Below are positions 12,440 through 23,010 of a DNA stretch of 64,000 nucleotides, one piece after another. Under the pieces are notes generated by a model. It made no database searches and was not told where the DNA came from. It worked only from the letters and a program-made list of their open reading frames with translations. Both the position numbers and the translations under genes were made by a program. Source of the stretch: Talpa occidentalis (Eukaryota > Chordata > Mammalia > Eulipotyphla > Talpidae); assembly GCF_014898055.3 (NCBI RefSeq), contig NW_026555331.1:99284684-99348683 (forward strand), in the 5' to 3' direction. Position 1 is the first letter of the stretch. Each line of letters opens with the position of its first letter.

Positions 12440-13135
12440 TTGTTTGTTTGTTTGTTTGTTTTTTTAATTTAAATAATAAATTTTATTTTTATATTCCTCC
12501 ATACAATTGCAAACGCCCCATTCTGACCCCAATCCCTCCCCTCCCGCCCCCCACCCCACAAAAAGTGTCTCTGGTTCATAGTTTTTTGTTGATTTTGATT
12601 TTCACTTTCTTATATTCATTTTTCTGGTCCCTTATTTAAGTTTTCTAGATTCCTGCTATGAGTGAGACCATCCGGTATTTTTCTTTTTCTTTTTGGCTTA
12701 TTTCGCTGAGCATGATCCCTTCCAACGCCATCCATGTTGCTGCAAATTGCATGTGTTTATCTTTTTTGAATGCTGAGTAATATTCCATGGTGTATATGTA
12801 CCACATCTTCTTGATCCAGTCATCTATTTTTGGGCATTTGGGCTGTTTCCAAAGCTTAGCTATTGTAAATAGTGCTGCTATAAACATAGGGGTGCAGGTG
12901 TTCTTTGGAATTGATGTTTCTGTGTCCTTTGGGTAAATACCTAGGAGTGGAATTGCTGGATCATATGGAAGCTCTATGTTTAGTAGGTCCAGAAATCTCC
13001 ACACAGCTCTCCAGAGTGGTTGGACCAGTTTGCACTCCCACCAACAGTGCAGAAGAGTTCCTTTTTCTCCACAACCTCGCCAACATTTGTTGTTGCTAGT
13101 TTTTTTAATATGTGCCATTCTCACTGGTGTAAGAT
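12440..13135 (-). mobile_element. 5'-truncated LINE-1, minus strand, with exact target duplication
   Basis: On the plus strand the element begins with its reversed poly(A) tail, (T)n/(TTTG)n at 12437-12465, then a 3' UTR with a purine-rich (GGGGGGCGGGAGGGGAG on the minus strand) tract, then the end of ORF2. It stops abruptly at 13135. A 17-bp exact duplication flanks it. Only about 700 bp is present, so it is a typical dead-on-arrival copy from incomplete reverse transcription. The 3' UTR matches the L1 pieces at 37.3 kb and 58.5 kb, so all three belong to one fairly young L1 lineage. Confidence 0.95.
12645..13124 (-). pseudogene. LINE-1 ORF2 protein, C-terminal fragment
   Basis: This 159-codon open frame encodes the end of the L1 endonuclease/reverse transcriptase protein. 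It includes the C-terminal cysteine-rich motif: Cys14, Cys18, His26 and Cys31 in the spacing C-x3-C-x7-H-x4-C. Downstream come 'LLGIYPKD' and 'YYSAFKKD' blocks typical of L1 ORF2 ends. No frameshift or stop interrupts it before the natural stop, which suggests a recent insertion. The endonuclease and reverse transcriptase domains are missing because the copy is 5'-truncated. The apparent start Met is internal to ORF2 and not a true start, so the piece cannot act alone. Confidence 0.93.
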
Positions 13136-13152
13136 AGGAAACCTAATTCTTT

Positions 13153-15260
13153 ATCAATTCCATGGACTGTCCATGGAGTTCAGTGGAATGTTGCTCTGCA
13201 GTAATTTTCAGATTGTACTCTGTTGTGTCCTAGGCATTTTGAGTTGGGGAGACAAAGTAGACAAAGCTCAAATTCTTCTACCTCTTGCTTCAGCCAGCAC
13301 TACTGTGATTTCATCTGTTTTATGCAGTGGGCTTCTATTTAAGGTAGCACTTCATGATAAGGTTTCCTGTTTAAAAATATTGCAAAATTATTTGTCTAGT
13401 GAGTAAGCCATTATATATAATAGTAAATTTGAAAATAATATGCTTATGAGGAGAGTAAAATCTAATATGTCTATGGCAAGAGATTTATTTCAGTAGAGGA
13501 GTTCTGAAGGCTAGGTAGGGGCTGCTTTGATGTTTATATCAAAATTTTCTTTGTAAGGATCTTTTCCATGAAGATCTGATCCCTTTATCTCTTTCTGGTG
13601 GAGAAGCAGTACTGTTAGAGCTACACTGGCACTGGGATCGCTGGACCTCCCAGCCAGTGAGCATTGCTCTTGACTCCACCTCCATCCTTGTTGAATGGGA
13701 AGAAGGAATAGAAGACATTCATCAGTGTTTTTCTGGTCTTTGCTCTTTGAAACTCTAGCACTTTGGATCTGGCTTAACTAGGAGACTATGGACTCTGTCA
13801 TTTTGACTCTCTGGTAGATTCAGCTTGTATGGTACATTTTGCCTCTCCTCTCCCAGCTCTCTGGGATCTGCCTGATCCCTGGCTTGTGGTTCCTGGCAGG
13901 AGTTTCCTTGGATTCATTCTTCTGGCAGCTTTGCTTTTGGGGCTTGGCTGCTCGGCTCTGGACCTTGTTTGTTTGGCTGAACTGGTGCCCATGACGGGAT
14001 GGGTGATTTTGAAGTTTAATAAGGATTCTGTACTTTGAAATACTTCTCTCATCCTACTCCTTTTTTGCTCTCTCAAGTCCCTTTAAATCTCTCACAGATT
14101 TGAGCACAGTCTAGTCTGATTACCTTATCTTTATGTGAGGATGATTCAAATCCTAGACAGACAACATAGGTTTTACGCTTCAACAGGTTCACTGGACACT
14201 CCTTGATTTCACCCAGTGTCAGTCTGGTTCCCTGCAGTTTTGCCCAGTATCAGTTTCTTTGTTTTCCCCAGTAAATTCTCTGGTTTCCCTTTTCTTCTCC
14301 CAACTTCTCTTGTCCTAGATAAGCTATTTAAGAGGGCAGGCATCTAAAGCAACTTGGGCAAGTTACTCATTCATGTTTGGTCTCTCCCATGTATATAGGA
14401 GGTATATGTATTATTATTAAATTTCTCTATGGATTTTTCTCTTATCAATCTGGATGATACTTATTTATTTGTCAGCCTAAAAGAACACACAGGAGTATGG
14501 AATGATTTCCTTTGTACCCTGACACTTGTGATAGTAACATAATAATAGTGTTGCACAAGAGATAGCATACTCACCCAGTGGGTAATCTGATGTTAAATCA
14601 GAAAGTTACTCTTCTCAATATTCATTCCATTAATATTTATTTAATTCATCATTTTTCATTACCCTATCCTCAAGTCAGCCTTAGGTCACCTAAGACATCA
14701 TCCGGGAACTTGATTTGCTCATTTTAGCTGCTCCTATGGTTGTGCTTAGATTGTTTTTACAATCCCCCACCCAGAAATCATTATTCTCAGCCTTTGGCCT
14801 TTCCTCCAATGCACTATTAGCAAGTTTTGGCTTCATTAGCATTTGTGAGAAGCTAAAATTACATCTAAACAGAAATGGGGAAAACTAGAGAGGGACTCCT
14901 CATAACAATTTAAAGATAGCGCAGTATTTTAATATTTACAAAATGGGTCCTGTATATGATACTAGTAAGACTAGGAAATATATGCTGATCATGTGTTTTA
15001 TTTTCCTATACATCGTTAGTCAAACAGCTTTCTCAAGTTACACAGACAATAAGTGATAAGTAAAATCTAAGCAAGTCTGTCTAAAGTGAAAGTCTATCTT
15101 CTACACTAGTTACACATCAAATGTGGTCATAAGTCCAGGACTGAGAGTGTTTAGACATGTTTGGAGTAACTTCACAGAATAATTTTATACCTACTGAATA
15201 CAGTAATATAAAGGTAAGAGATAAATTGTGTGCTTTGTTTTTACATATTTTATAGAATAT
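13153..15260. other. Unassigned noncoding sequence
   Basis: No gene recognised. The 13590-14100 stretch is somewhat GC-richer than its surroundings and holds overlapping frames of 69 codons (plus) and 92 codons (minus). It ends with TTTAATAAGGATTCTGTACT, so it could be an eroded LTR, but I could not find TG/CA ends or a target duplication. Confidence 0.35.
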
Positions 15261-15261
15261 A

Positions 15262-15533
15262 TTTTTCAAAGATTTATTTCTTTATGCGTACAAGAACTGG
15301 GGTGTAAGCCAAAGGTGGGGAGGGCATGAGAGGATTCACCAGAGAGAGTGGGGAGCAGAACAGGCAGATCTACTGAAATACACTGCTGAGGAGAGCAGCA
15401 GGCTAGACAGGAGAGGTCTGCTGTGCCATGTGGGTTGCTCCCTGGCCGCCAGGGCTGGGGATCAAACTCTTGCTGTAGTGGCTGGCAGTAGCTTGATAGT
15501 GCTGTTTTTAACCCCTGTGCCACCAAGGAGGCC
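15262..15533 (-). mobile_element. tRNA-derived SINE, older subfamily
   Basis: A minus-strand SINE with a short tail (AAAGATTTATTTCTTTATGC), the conserved body and the reversed head GCCACCAAGGAGGCCC. It carries the older-subfamily markers: 'GAACTGGGGTGTAAGCC' near the tail (minus strand reads GGCTTACACCCCAGTTC) and TTAAA in the A-box region (plus 'TTTTTAACCCCTGTG'). An imperfect TATA-rich direct repeat on both sides is the probable target duplication. Confidence 0.85.
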
Positions 15534-17205
15534 CTATATAATATTTTATGAAAGTATCCATTCAAGACAGATTGGAAACAAGCTAATCTGCTCTCAGATC
15601 TTTTGAGGGGCATCAATACACCAAACTGTCCCTAAATTTTTTATCTCCAAACACAACTGATACAGGAAGAATGGCACCACTGTTGAGTCCTAGGGCAAGT
15701 TAGGGATAATTAGGCAGCTTCAGGGGCAGTGCACCTAGGTAGGGACTTCAGGGGAGTTCTTATCTTCTGATATAAAGGATAATGTGAATTCTCAATGGCT
15801 TGGCTGAGTTTTACTATGAAATTGTTTTATGTCCAAGCTTTCCCACAGTGGGGACCAGGCTGACAGCACAGTGTTTCAGTCCTGGTCTCCAAACTTCAAG
15901 CTCTTCTTCCAGACTAATCAACTTTATCTGGGAGTGGATTTAATTAGTTTCCTCTCAAATTGAGTTGAATTAAAGACAGACTTTCTATGGCTTGGTCAGG
16001 GGCACCCCCTGAAGAGAGATCAAATTTATTTATGATGCCTTTTAGCTATGTGTTTGATTTCCTTGAGAAAACATCACTTGAGTCTTTAAAGGTTTATCTT
16101 TAGGTGTTCTATAGCTGGCCTGAAGCCATGTTCTATTAAATGGTGATCAAAGCTTAGCTGTAGACAATACAAGTCAGTCAATACAAAGTGTTCTGTTTAA
16201 CATATTGCTTGGAACTTCCTTTTTAGCTTTTTAGTTTTTAAAAGGCCACTGTATTGGAGACAGTTACAAACAACTCTACTGTACTGTAATTATGTGCATT
16301 TTAATTGAACCTTCTTACTCTCTCTCTTGAGAAGCAGAAAGAATTGCCCTGGCCCAAATTTATTTGCTTACGTACTTAAATAACTAATGCATTATGAGTG
16401 TAAATAGTGTATATGGTAAGATATATTGTTAAAATAGAAATGTAACTGCATGGTAATTATATCCATAAATTAGAAACCATAATTCATGAGGCATTTGTTT
16501 ATCAGGGGTGGTCATGTTAGAGACAAGTCTCTCAGCAACCAGCAGTGTCCTTCTGATGATTACAAAATTCTTAGGTTTTAGGGGAAATTGTTCAAATGTC
16601 TCTTGGGTCTCTGATCAACTGGGTGCTGCTATAAAGTTGTAAAATGATCACAAGTCATTGTTTTTAAAGCAATTACTGCTAAAATATATGTTATTATCAG
16701 AACTCAGAGTGCCATAACCTGAAATAAACTTATCATTTTAAAAGGATCGATTCTTCCTGCAAATTAAATCTATCCTACACAGCATTTTCCTGGTTGCTGC
16801 TCATTAGTGTACAGTAGTTCTGCTAAGGCAGTGGCCCCTGTGTTACTTTAAAATAAAGTAGTCAAGATCCTGAGAGAGACAGTTTTGTCATTTCTGTATT
16901 GTAAATGCTGATCTTTTGCCAACCATGAGTATACAAACCAAGCAGTGTTGCTTGAGAAATCATTTTACCATAATGATCAATATTGGATCTTCCTTATCAG
17001 AAAATTTTAAAAGAATCAAGGGTGTTCTGTCAAATCTTTTAAGCAAATTTGCTCATCTTAGATTCAAGAGACGAAAGTATAGACTGTTGATTATACAATA
17101 TTTAATTATTGGGTCCATTTTTTCTTAATTCAAGGAGGTTTGTTGGAGATAGGGAGGCTGTGGTACGGGATGAGTTGTAAGAAGTATTTTTAGGTCTATT
17201 TTTGA
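15534..17205. other. Unassigned noncoding sequence
   Basis: AT-rich unique DNA. I recognise no gene and no repeat with clear boundaries. A 70-codon frame at 16916-17128 has no recognisable domain. Confidence 0.35.
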
Positions 17206-17292
17206 AATACTTGTTGTTGTCATTTTTGTTGTTGTTTTTGGAGTCTGTGGGTTTGGAGTGTGTGGTCCTTGGGTTCACTCTGGAAAAGGTTT

Positions 17293-17758
17293 TGTTATAG
17301 GGCAGCCCCGATATTAAACGGGTTCCTGGCTGTGGATCCTCACCCGCGCGCTTAAAAGGGACTTATGAATACTCCACTACAGACACACACAAAAGGTTAA
17401 TAAAAGGTTTATTTACAAGGGAAAAGGAAATAAGGAAAATGTACAACTCAGGGAGAAAATAGGGAAATAAAGTCTTTAATGCGTCCTACCCGATCCGACG
17501 ACCTGGAAACCCAAAGTCACTCTCAGAGCTGGCTGGACGCTGCAAGCTGGCTGAGAGCCAAAATGGGGGAACCCCCAAAGCCCACGTGTCTGCCTTTTAT
17601 ATCCACCAGGCTGCTTAACCCCACCCTCAGGTCCCAACTACCTTCCCTTTGGTGATGGGATTTGGAGTTTCCAGTGTCTTTGGCTTTGGCCTGGGGTGGG
17701 GGTGGAGTCCACAAAGCCTGTATGGAATTAGCTTTAGGACATCCTTTTCCCCCTAACA
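17293..17758 (-). mobile_element. Solo LTR, gammaretrovirus-like, family B (copy 1)
   Basis: Plus-strand ends are TGTTATAGGG...CCCTAACA, giving TG...CA. An exact 4-bp duplication, GTTT, lies at 17289-17292 and 17759-17762. Read on the minus strand it shows a U3 start TGTTAGGGGGAAAAGG, a TATA box (GGATATAAAAGG, near 17595-17606), an AATAAA signal (TGTAAATAAACC, near 17408-17419) followed by a GT-rich stretch, and a U5 end CTATAACA. That is a complete LTR order. Its sister is at 50757-51230, and the last 35 plus-strand bases of both are identical. It is inserted inside an older LTR-like element. No internal retroviral genes are present. Confidence 0.9.
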
Positions 17759-18271
17759 GTTTCACCAGAGCTCTCAGCGAGTTTCCTCAGCGAGTTTCTT
17801 CACGACACGGAGACACTAGTTATATTTAAAGGGCAGGTTTATTAGGGAAGGGCTAAAACAGTTAAAGACACTTGTATAGACACAAACGGGCAGGAAGAGC
17901 TGCCCCAGAAGGGACAGGTTTGCTAAGAGAGGCCTGCATGGTTGCAGGCGGGCGGCCTTGACAGGTCTCGGGCAGGCAGGAAGGCTGCGGCCCTGCAGAG
18001 GAGAGAGTTGGTGAGATGAGGCACCTGCGTAGTCACGGGTGGGCATTGGGAGTGCTGCCTCGAGCCTGTGCAGAGACTGAACTGAGGATGTAGTCTTCTT
18101 CTGTTTGGGAGGGGTCACTCCTTGTGAGCCCTCAGTTGGCTGCTAATTTTGGATGACTATGCAGAATCTGAAAGGAACCAGAGATTCTACAATGGGCTCA
18201 GTCTCCATATCTTTACCTTTGGATGCACCCTCGGATACCTGCTTGCAAGTTATGCTTTGTAATCTGGGCAT

Positions 18272-18350
18272 CCGTGCCTAAGGATACTAGTCTGTGCCTA
18301 AGGATACCAGTTTCCTACCTGTTTAGTCTGCGCCTAAGGATCTTAGTTTC
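18272..18350. repeat. Three short direct repeats (TGCCTAAGGATAC-type)
   Basis: Near-identical units start at about 18272, 18292 and 18328: CGTGCCTAAGGATACTAG, TGTGCCTAAGGATACCAG and TGCGCCTAAGGATCTTAG. The first two are spaced 20 bp apart. If the surrounding element is an LTR, these would be U3 enhancer-type repeats. Confidence 0.85.
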
Positions 18351-18440
18351 CATAACTGTGTGCTAATCTCTTCTACCCCCACCTCCTTGTGTGAGCCAGG
18401 TTTCTGGTCTTGTGGAGCACCTCCTTTTCAGTTTTGTTTT

Positions 18441-18735
18441 GTTTTTTTCTGTTCTTGTCCTCCATCACTTTTTATTAAGAGAAACATTCCTCAGATTGTA
18501 ATTAAAACGATATTTAAGAGATGAAGGGGGTCATTCAAAATAAATGACATCTTTAGCAGTTATTTGACAATTAAAATTTTCTTTCAATCTGAGGTAATAA
18601 GATTATACTTGATGAGTCAATGTAGAAATAATGCCTTGGTTCAAAGCTATTTCTTTTATGACAAGTAAATTCAAGAATGAGTTACTTGGAAATATTTAAA
18701 GCAGGAAAATTTACTTGTTGAAATGTCTAAAATCA
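18441..18735. other. Unassigned AT-rich sequence
   Basis: Short unique stretch between the LTR-like element and the SINE. No feature was recognised. Confidence 0.35.
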
Positions 18736-18740
18736 TCTCT

Positions 18741-18987
18741 CTTTTTTTTTTTTAAGAGTTATTTATTTATTTATGCAAGCACTGGGTACAGTCAGAAGCG
18801 CGGGAGGGTGAGAGAATTCACCAGAGTCAGAGCGGGGAACAGAACAGGCAGACTGACGAAATACACTGCTGAGGGAAGCAGCAGGCAGCAGGAGAGGTCT
18901 GCGCGCCATCTGGGATCCAACCAGCGCTGCAGAGGCTGCGGGCAGCTTTGCAACCCAGCGCTCAACTGCTGCGCCACGGGGGAGGCC
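18741..18987 (-). mobile_element. tRNA-derived SINE, young subfamily, with internal deletion
   Basis: The minus-strand SINE runs from a T-rich and (TTTA)n tail to the reversed head GCCACGGGGGAGGCC. Compared with the copies at 453-771 and 60162-60453, about 30 bases are missing around 18915, between 'GCCATCTGGGAT' and 'CCAACCAGCGC'. The deletion removes the stretch next to the B box and leaves the B box damaged. A pyrimidine-rich CTCTCTTTTTTTT repeat on both sides is the likely target duplication. Confidence 0.88.
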
Positions 18988-21850
18988 TCTCTCTCTCTCT
19001 CTTTTTTTTTTTTTTACAATAAGACATCTTCTAACAGAAAAAAATAAAAACTCACATTCTCCCTGTGGCTATGAACAGATAATCTATAAAAGCGATGGCA
19101 CATATTTAAGTTGCAACTGGCCTAGACGAAAATTGCATCACAATTTTTAACTTCTGTCTTGGTGTCTTACACACATATGTTGTAGAAGCCAAATGATTTG
19201 CTGAAAAATATTAAAACATGCAGGGTATGCATTGGTGTTTTTCTTTACAATGGATTTTAAAGAATTCATTGCCTGGCAAAAAGTATTAAGCACAAACTGT
19301 ATCTTGAAAAGATGAGCACAGACTCATATCCCCTTTATCATGTTAATATTCAGGTGTATATATGCATTTATTAAATATTTAGCAAGTATTTATTATTACT
19401 ATGTGCAGAACTTGTTTTAAGTATGGGAACACAAAAGCATACATGATGGTGCCTATCACTAACTGAGGAGATTTTTGAACCCAGGATTCATTCCTGAAAC
19501 CACATATACACCCAGGGTTCTTAATTTTTTCTCTGCCTTGGGCCCTTTGACAGTTTTCTGCTTCCTATGGGCCCCTTCTCAGTGTATTTTTAAATGCATA
19601 AAGTCAAACATATAGCACTGCAAAGGAAATTGAGATAAAAATACGTAATTGCAACATAGAAGGTACATGAGTCTTTACTGACACATTTTAAAACAAGATC
19701 AAAGGATATCTTGTTTTTTTGATCAATGATATCCCAGGTACAGCAGATATTACTTTGATTTGTTGCCTACACTTATAATTGAAGGAAGGCTAAATCTCAT
19801 TACAGGTAATGTAATGATGCAATTCTTCTCTCATCCTTATTTTAAGATTCCCAGAACCCCAATTTTAGTTACATATCCCTGATCTAAATTAATATCAAAT
19901 AATAGCTCTGAAAGAAGTGGATCTTAAAATGTTAGTCCCAACTCAGGATATACTTACTGAATGTTTTTTCTAGTTGTTTTAATTTTGATGGGTCACCTCA
20001 AGTACACCATTCTTCTCTGGGAGCAAAAAAAAGGAATCTTTAGAGGAAAGAAATCATATCAGTAAAAGGGACAATCTGCTCTTGTCTGTTTATTTATTTA
20101 TTTATATCCTGCCTTGTTCCAGGAAGAATTTAAGGCGGCTTGTTCCTGTCTAAATTCCTAGAACTTGGTTAATTAAATCTTCTGAAAATGTAAATTAAAA
20201 TGCAGTAACATTATTTGACAAATGGGACAAATTATTATCATCTTTTGAATAATTATGTGATTGGGAATGTCTACATCATATTTATCTAATCTGCAATTAA
20301 ATCATTTATATATGCAATTAAATCATTTATATCTGCAATACATAAATTCACATCATCAATAATAGGAAATGTGGCCAATGGCCAAGTTTGTTGCAAGAAC
20401 AAAATAGCCTGTGTCAGGAGGAAGGGTCACCAATGATGTTCTAATTGAAATGCTGACAAATTAAACAAGGGCATAACTCATCCTTTCAGCTAGCAAGTGA
20501 TGGCAAGATCACCACACTGAACTGGCACTTTTTTGTTTACCCTTTTCCACATACTCTATAATACACACTTGCCTGGTGGCAACATCACAGTTAATCACTG
20601 AAGTAATGGCTTTCTAGATAGTTTCTAATCTCTGTTGGGGCAAGTATCTACTTTATTGGCTAAACTCATTAGCATTGCTACCATAAATTTTCACCTGCAG
20701 TTTCACACCATTCAAAAAGTTTACTAAGCACCTAATGTGCAAAGTACTGTGCTTATAAGACACGCATGGCAGTTGTACTATTAATCTATAAACTATGAGG
20801 TTGTAATGTAAGTCTCTTTCTTTATATTATCTGAATAATCTTAAAAAATAAACTAGAAGTAAACTAATAAGCTTAAATAATAAACAAACTTCATCTGAAC
20901 CCTCCTATCTGAAATTCAACATTAGGATTCTATCTCTACCTCTATTTAGGCCATACAAAAACCCAAAAGATTTACATAATACATAGACCATCAGGAACCT
21001 TGGGCCATTAAGCCACCACCCATATGGGAATCCAGTGCTTGAATTCTGGTGGATCTCTGTTATCATGTTTTTGTGGGACACAGGAATCTTTGCAGAGAAT
21101 GAAAGCCCTCATTTGATGCCTGAATCTGTTTTCCTGGAACGCGCACACAACCATTTCCTCAGGAATTTGCCACCACCCCAGGATCCTAACACCAACTGGT
21201 GCCGAGGTCTGTCCTACCACCTATGTACCTTCTTAGCCTGGAGGAAATCTCTTCTTCTAGTCTCTCTTTTTGCAACTGGAGTGACAACTGTGTCTCTCTC
21301 TTCACGAGAGACAGAGTATTGTTATTGATGAGTTTAGGCTAGTACAGAATAGGTACTATTGACTCCAAGTAACTTTAGTTTTCTTTACTCACAAAAACCT
21401 CTACTCTGAAATATGTACCTTGCCCATCCTCCACAAAAAGAAATACAAGACTTACTTAGAGGGGAAGAAGAGCAAAAAACTAGAACACATACAAATCAGT
21501 ATCTCAATAAATTAATCTTCAATGATGATGTGACTTTAAACCCTTAAGGAGCTAGTAAACTAAGCTTTTAAATCCAGATGTATTAAAGTCTCGTGAGGAT
21601 GAAAAGAAAAAAAACAATCATAGTCAAAAGATTTTATATTCCATAGGCTGCATTAATATATTTCTTTCAGCATGGTCCTTGTGTTTATTAAATCTCAAAT
21701 AAGTAGGTACTTAGTGTTATTTGAAGTTAACAGTGAAAAGCTAAATAGAAATATATAGAACAATAATTTTATACTATTGTTAATACCATTTAAGATTTAA
21801 GCCTTTGTAACTTAGAATGCTCACATAATTTTTAGATACTAAGCTGCACT
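18988..21850. other. Unassigned noncoding sequence with small repeats
   Basis: At 19360-19450 there is a weak L2/MIR-like piece (AGCAAGTATTTATTATTACTATGTGCAG). A 22-bp tandem duplication lies at about 20290-20333. The 21000-21330 stretch has overlapping frames (97 codons plus, 70 codons minus) without a recognised domain. No gene is supported. Confidence 0.35.
20290..20333. repeat. 22-bp tandem duplication
   Basis: The unit TGCAATTAAATCATTTATAT is present twice in direct succession, the second followed by CTGCAATACATAAATT, a partial third unit. This is an AT-rich slippage repeat. Confidence 0.75.
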
Positions 21851-21858
21851 TTGTTTCT

Positions 21859-22135
21859 TTTTTTTTTTTTTAAAGTTTTTATTTATTTATTTATTTATAC
21901 AAGCACTGGGTACAGTCAGAAGCATGGGAGGGTGAGAGAATTCACCAGAGCCAGAGTGGGGAACAGAACAGGCAGACTGACGAAGTATATTGCTGAGGGG
22001 AGCAGTGGGCGCGGCAGGAGAGGTCTGTGTGCCATGTGGGCCCCTCTCCGGTGGTGGGGGATGGAACCGGCACTGCAGAGGCTGCGGGCAGCTTTGCAGC
22101 CCAGCGCTCAACCACTGCGCCACCAGGGGAGGCCC
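21859..22135 (-). mobile_element. tRNA-derived SINE, young subfamily
   Basis: Minus-strand SINE with poly(T), (TTTA)n tail and the reversed head GCCACCAGGGGAGGCCC. The body is full length, and 'GCAGTGGGCGCGGCAGGAG' and 'GGGGGATGGAACCGG' match the young group. The B box has a change (GGTTCCATCC on the minus strand instead of GGTTCGATCC). I could not define an exact target duplication. It abuts or enters an old L1. Confidence 0.88.
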
Positions 22136-22169
22136 TCTCAAGGGCCGATCTTGTAGTTTGTCTTTGTCT

Positions 22170-23010
22170 GATCTTTAGTTTGTTTTTTCTCAATTCCGTG
22201 CATAAGCGAAACCATGCAAAATTTTTCATTCTTCTTTTGGCTCACTTCACTTAGACTAATCCCTTCCAGTTCCACTCATATTGCCACAAATGACATCAGT
22301 TTATCTATTTTGATTGCTGAGTGGTATTCCAGTGTGTATCTATACTACATCATCTTGATCTGTTCATCTATTTTGGGGCAGGTAGGTTGTTTCCATATCT
22401 TGGCTATTGTAAGTAGTGCTACAATAAACATAAGAGTTCAGGTTTCCTTTCAAATTAGTGTTTTTGTGCTCTTTAGCTAGACACCTAGGAGTGGATTTGC
22501 TGGGTCATATGGTAGATTCATTTCCAGTCTTTTGGGGAATCTCCACACTTATTTCCACAGGGACTAGACCGGTCTACACTTCCACCAATAGCATAATAGG
22601 GTGTCCTTTTCTCCACACCCTCACCAGCACTTGTTTCTGGATTTTTTGGCATGGAACATTCTCACAGGTGTGATGTGGTATCTCATTGTGGTCTTGATTT
22701 TCATTTCCCTGATGATAAGTGATGATGAAGATTTTTCCATTCATCTGTTGGTCATCTGCATGTCTTTGGAGATGTGCCTATTTAGTTCTTCTGCCCATTT
22801 TCTGATTGGGTTGTGTATTTCTTTTTGTTGAGTTGTATAAACTCTTTGTAGATCTTTGATGTCAGTCAGATATATATATATATATATATATGGTGTGCAA
22901 ATGTTTTCTTCCATTCAGTAGGGTGTCTCTTTGGTCATTATCTTTTCTGATGTACAGAAATTTTCTAGTTTGATATAATCCCTTTTAAATCAGTATCTGT
23001 ATAAACTACC
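22170..23010 (-). mobile_element. Old LINE-1 fragment (ORF2 3' region), minus strand
   Basis: The plus strand holds reversed ORF2 text in standard order: 'CATAAGCGAAACCATGC', 'TTGCTGAGTGGTATTCCAG', 'GCTATTGTAAGTAGTGCTAC', 'AGGAGTGGATTTGCTGGGTC', 'CACCCTCACCAGCACTTG', 'TGGTCTTGATTTTCATTTCC', 'CTTTGTAGATCTTTGATGTC', 'TTTTCTGATGTACAGAAATT'. The frame is broken in several places, so it is older than the 12.4-kb copy. A (TA)n run at 22868-22891 interrupts it. Confidence 0.88.
22868..22891. repeat. (TA)n microsatellite inside old L1
   Basis: About 12 TA units lie within the L1, where the parental element has an AT-rich hinge. It probably grew by slippage after insertion. Confidence 0.9.

Larger units (their letters stand above)
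17210..18440 (-). mobile_element. LTR-like element (possibly betaretroviral ERV), split by a younger solo LTR
   Basis: After removing the 17293-17758 insertion, the remainder reads like a large LTR on the minus strand. A candidate polyadenylation signal (minus AATAAA, plus GTTTATTAG near 17840) is followed on the minus strand by a GTCTCCGTGTCG run, a layout common at the R/U5 junction of betaretrovirus-like LTRs. Upstream, in the position of U3, a 13-base core GCCTAAGGAT is repeated three times at about 18272-18350. I could not define exact ends or a 6-bp duplication, so the class is an inference and the limits are approximate. An eroded non-LTR repeat remains possible. Confidence 0.45.

Noticed and set aside
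21180..21220. TGGTGCCGAGGTC-like text resembling a retroviral primer binding site
   Set aside because: No LTR end lies directly upstream and no gag follows, so the match is probably chance.
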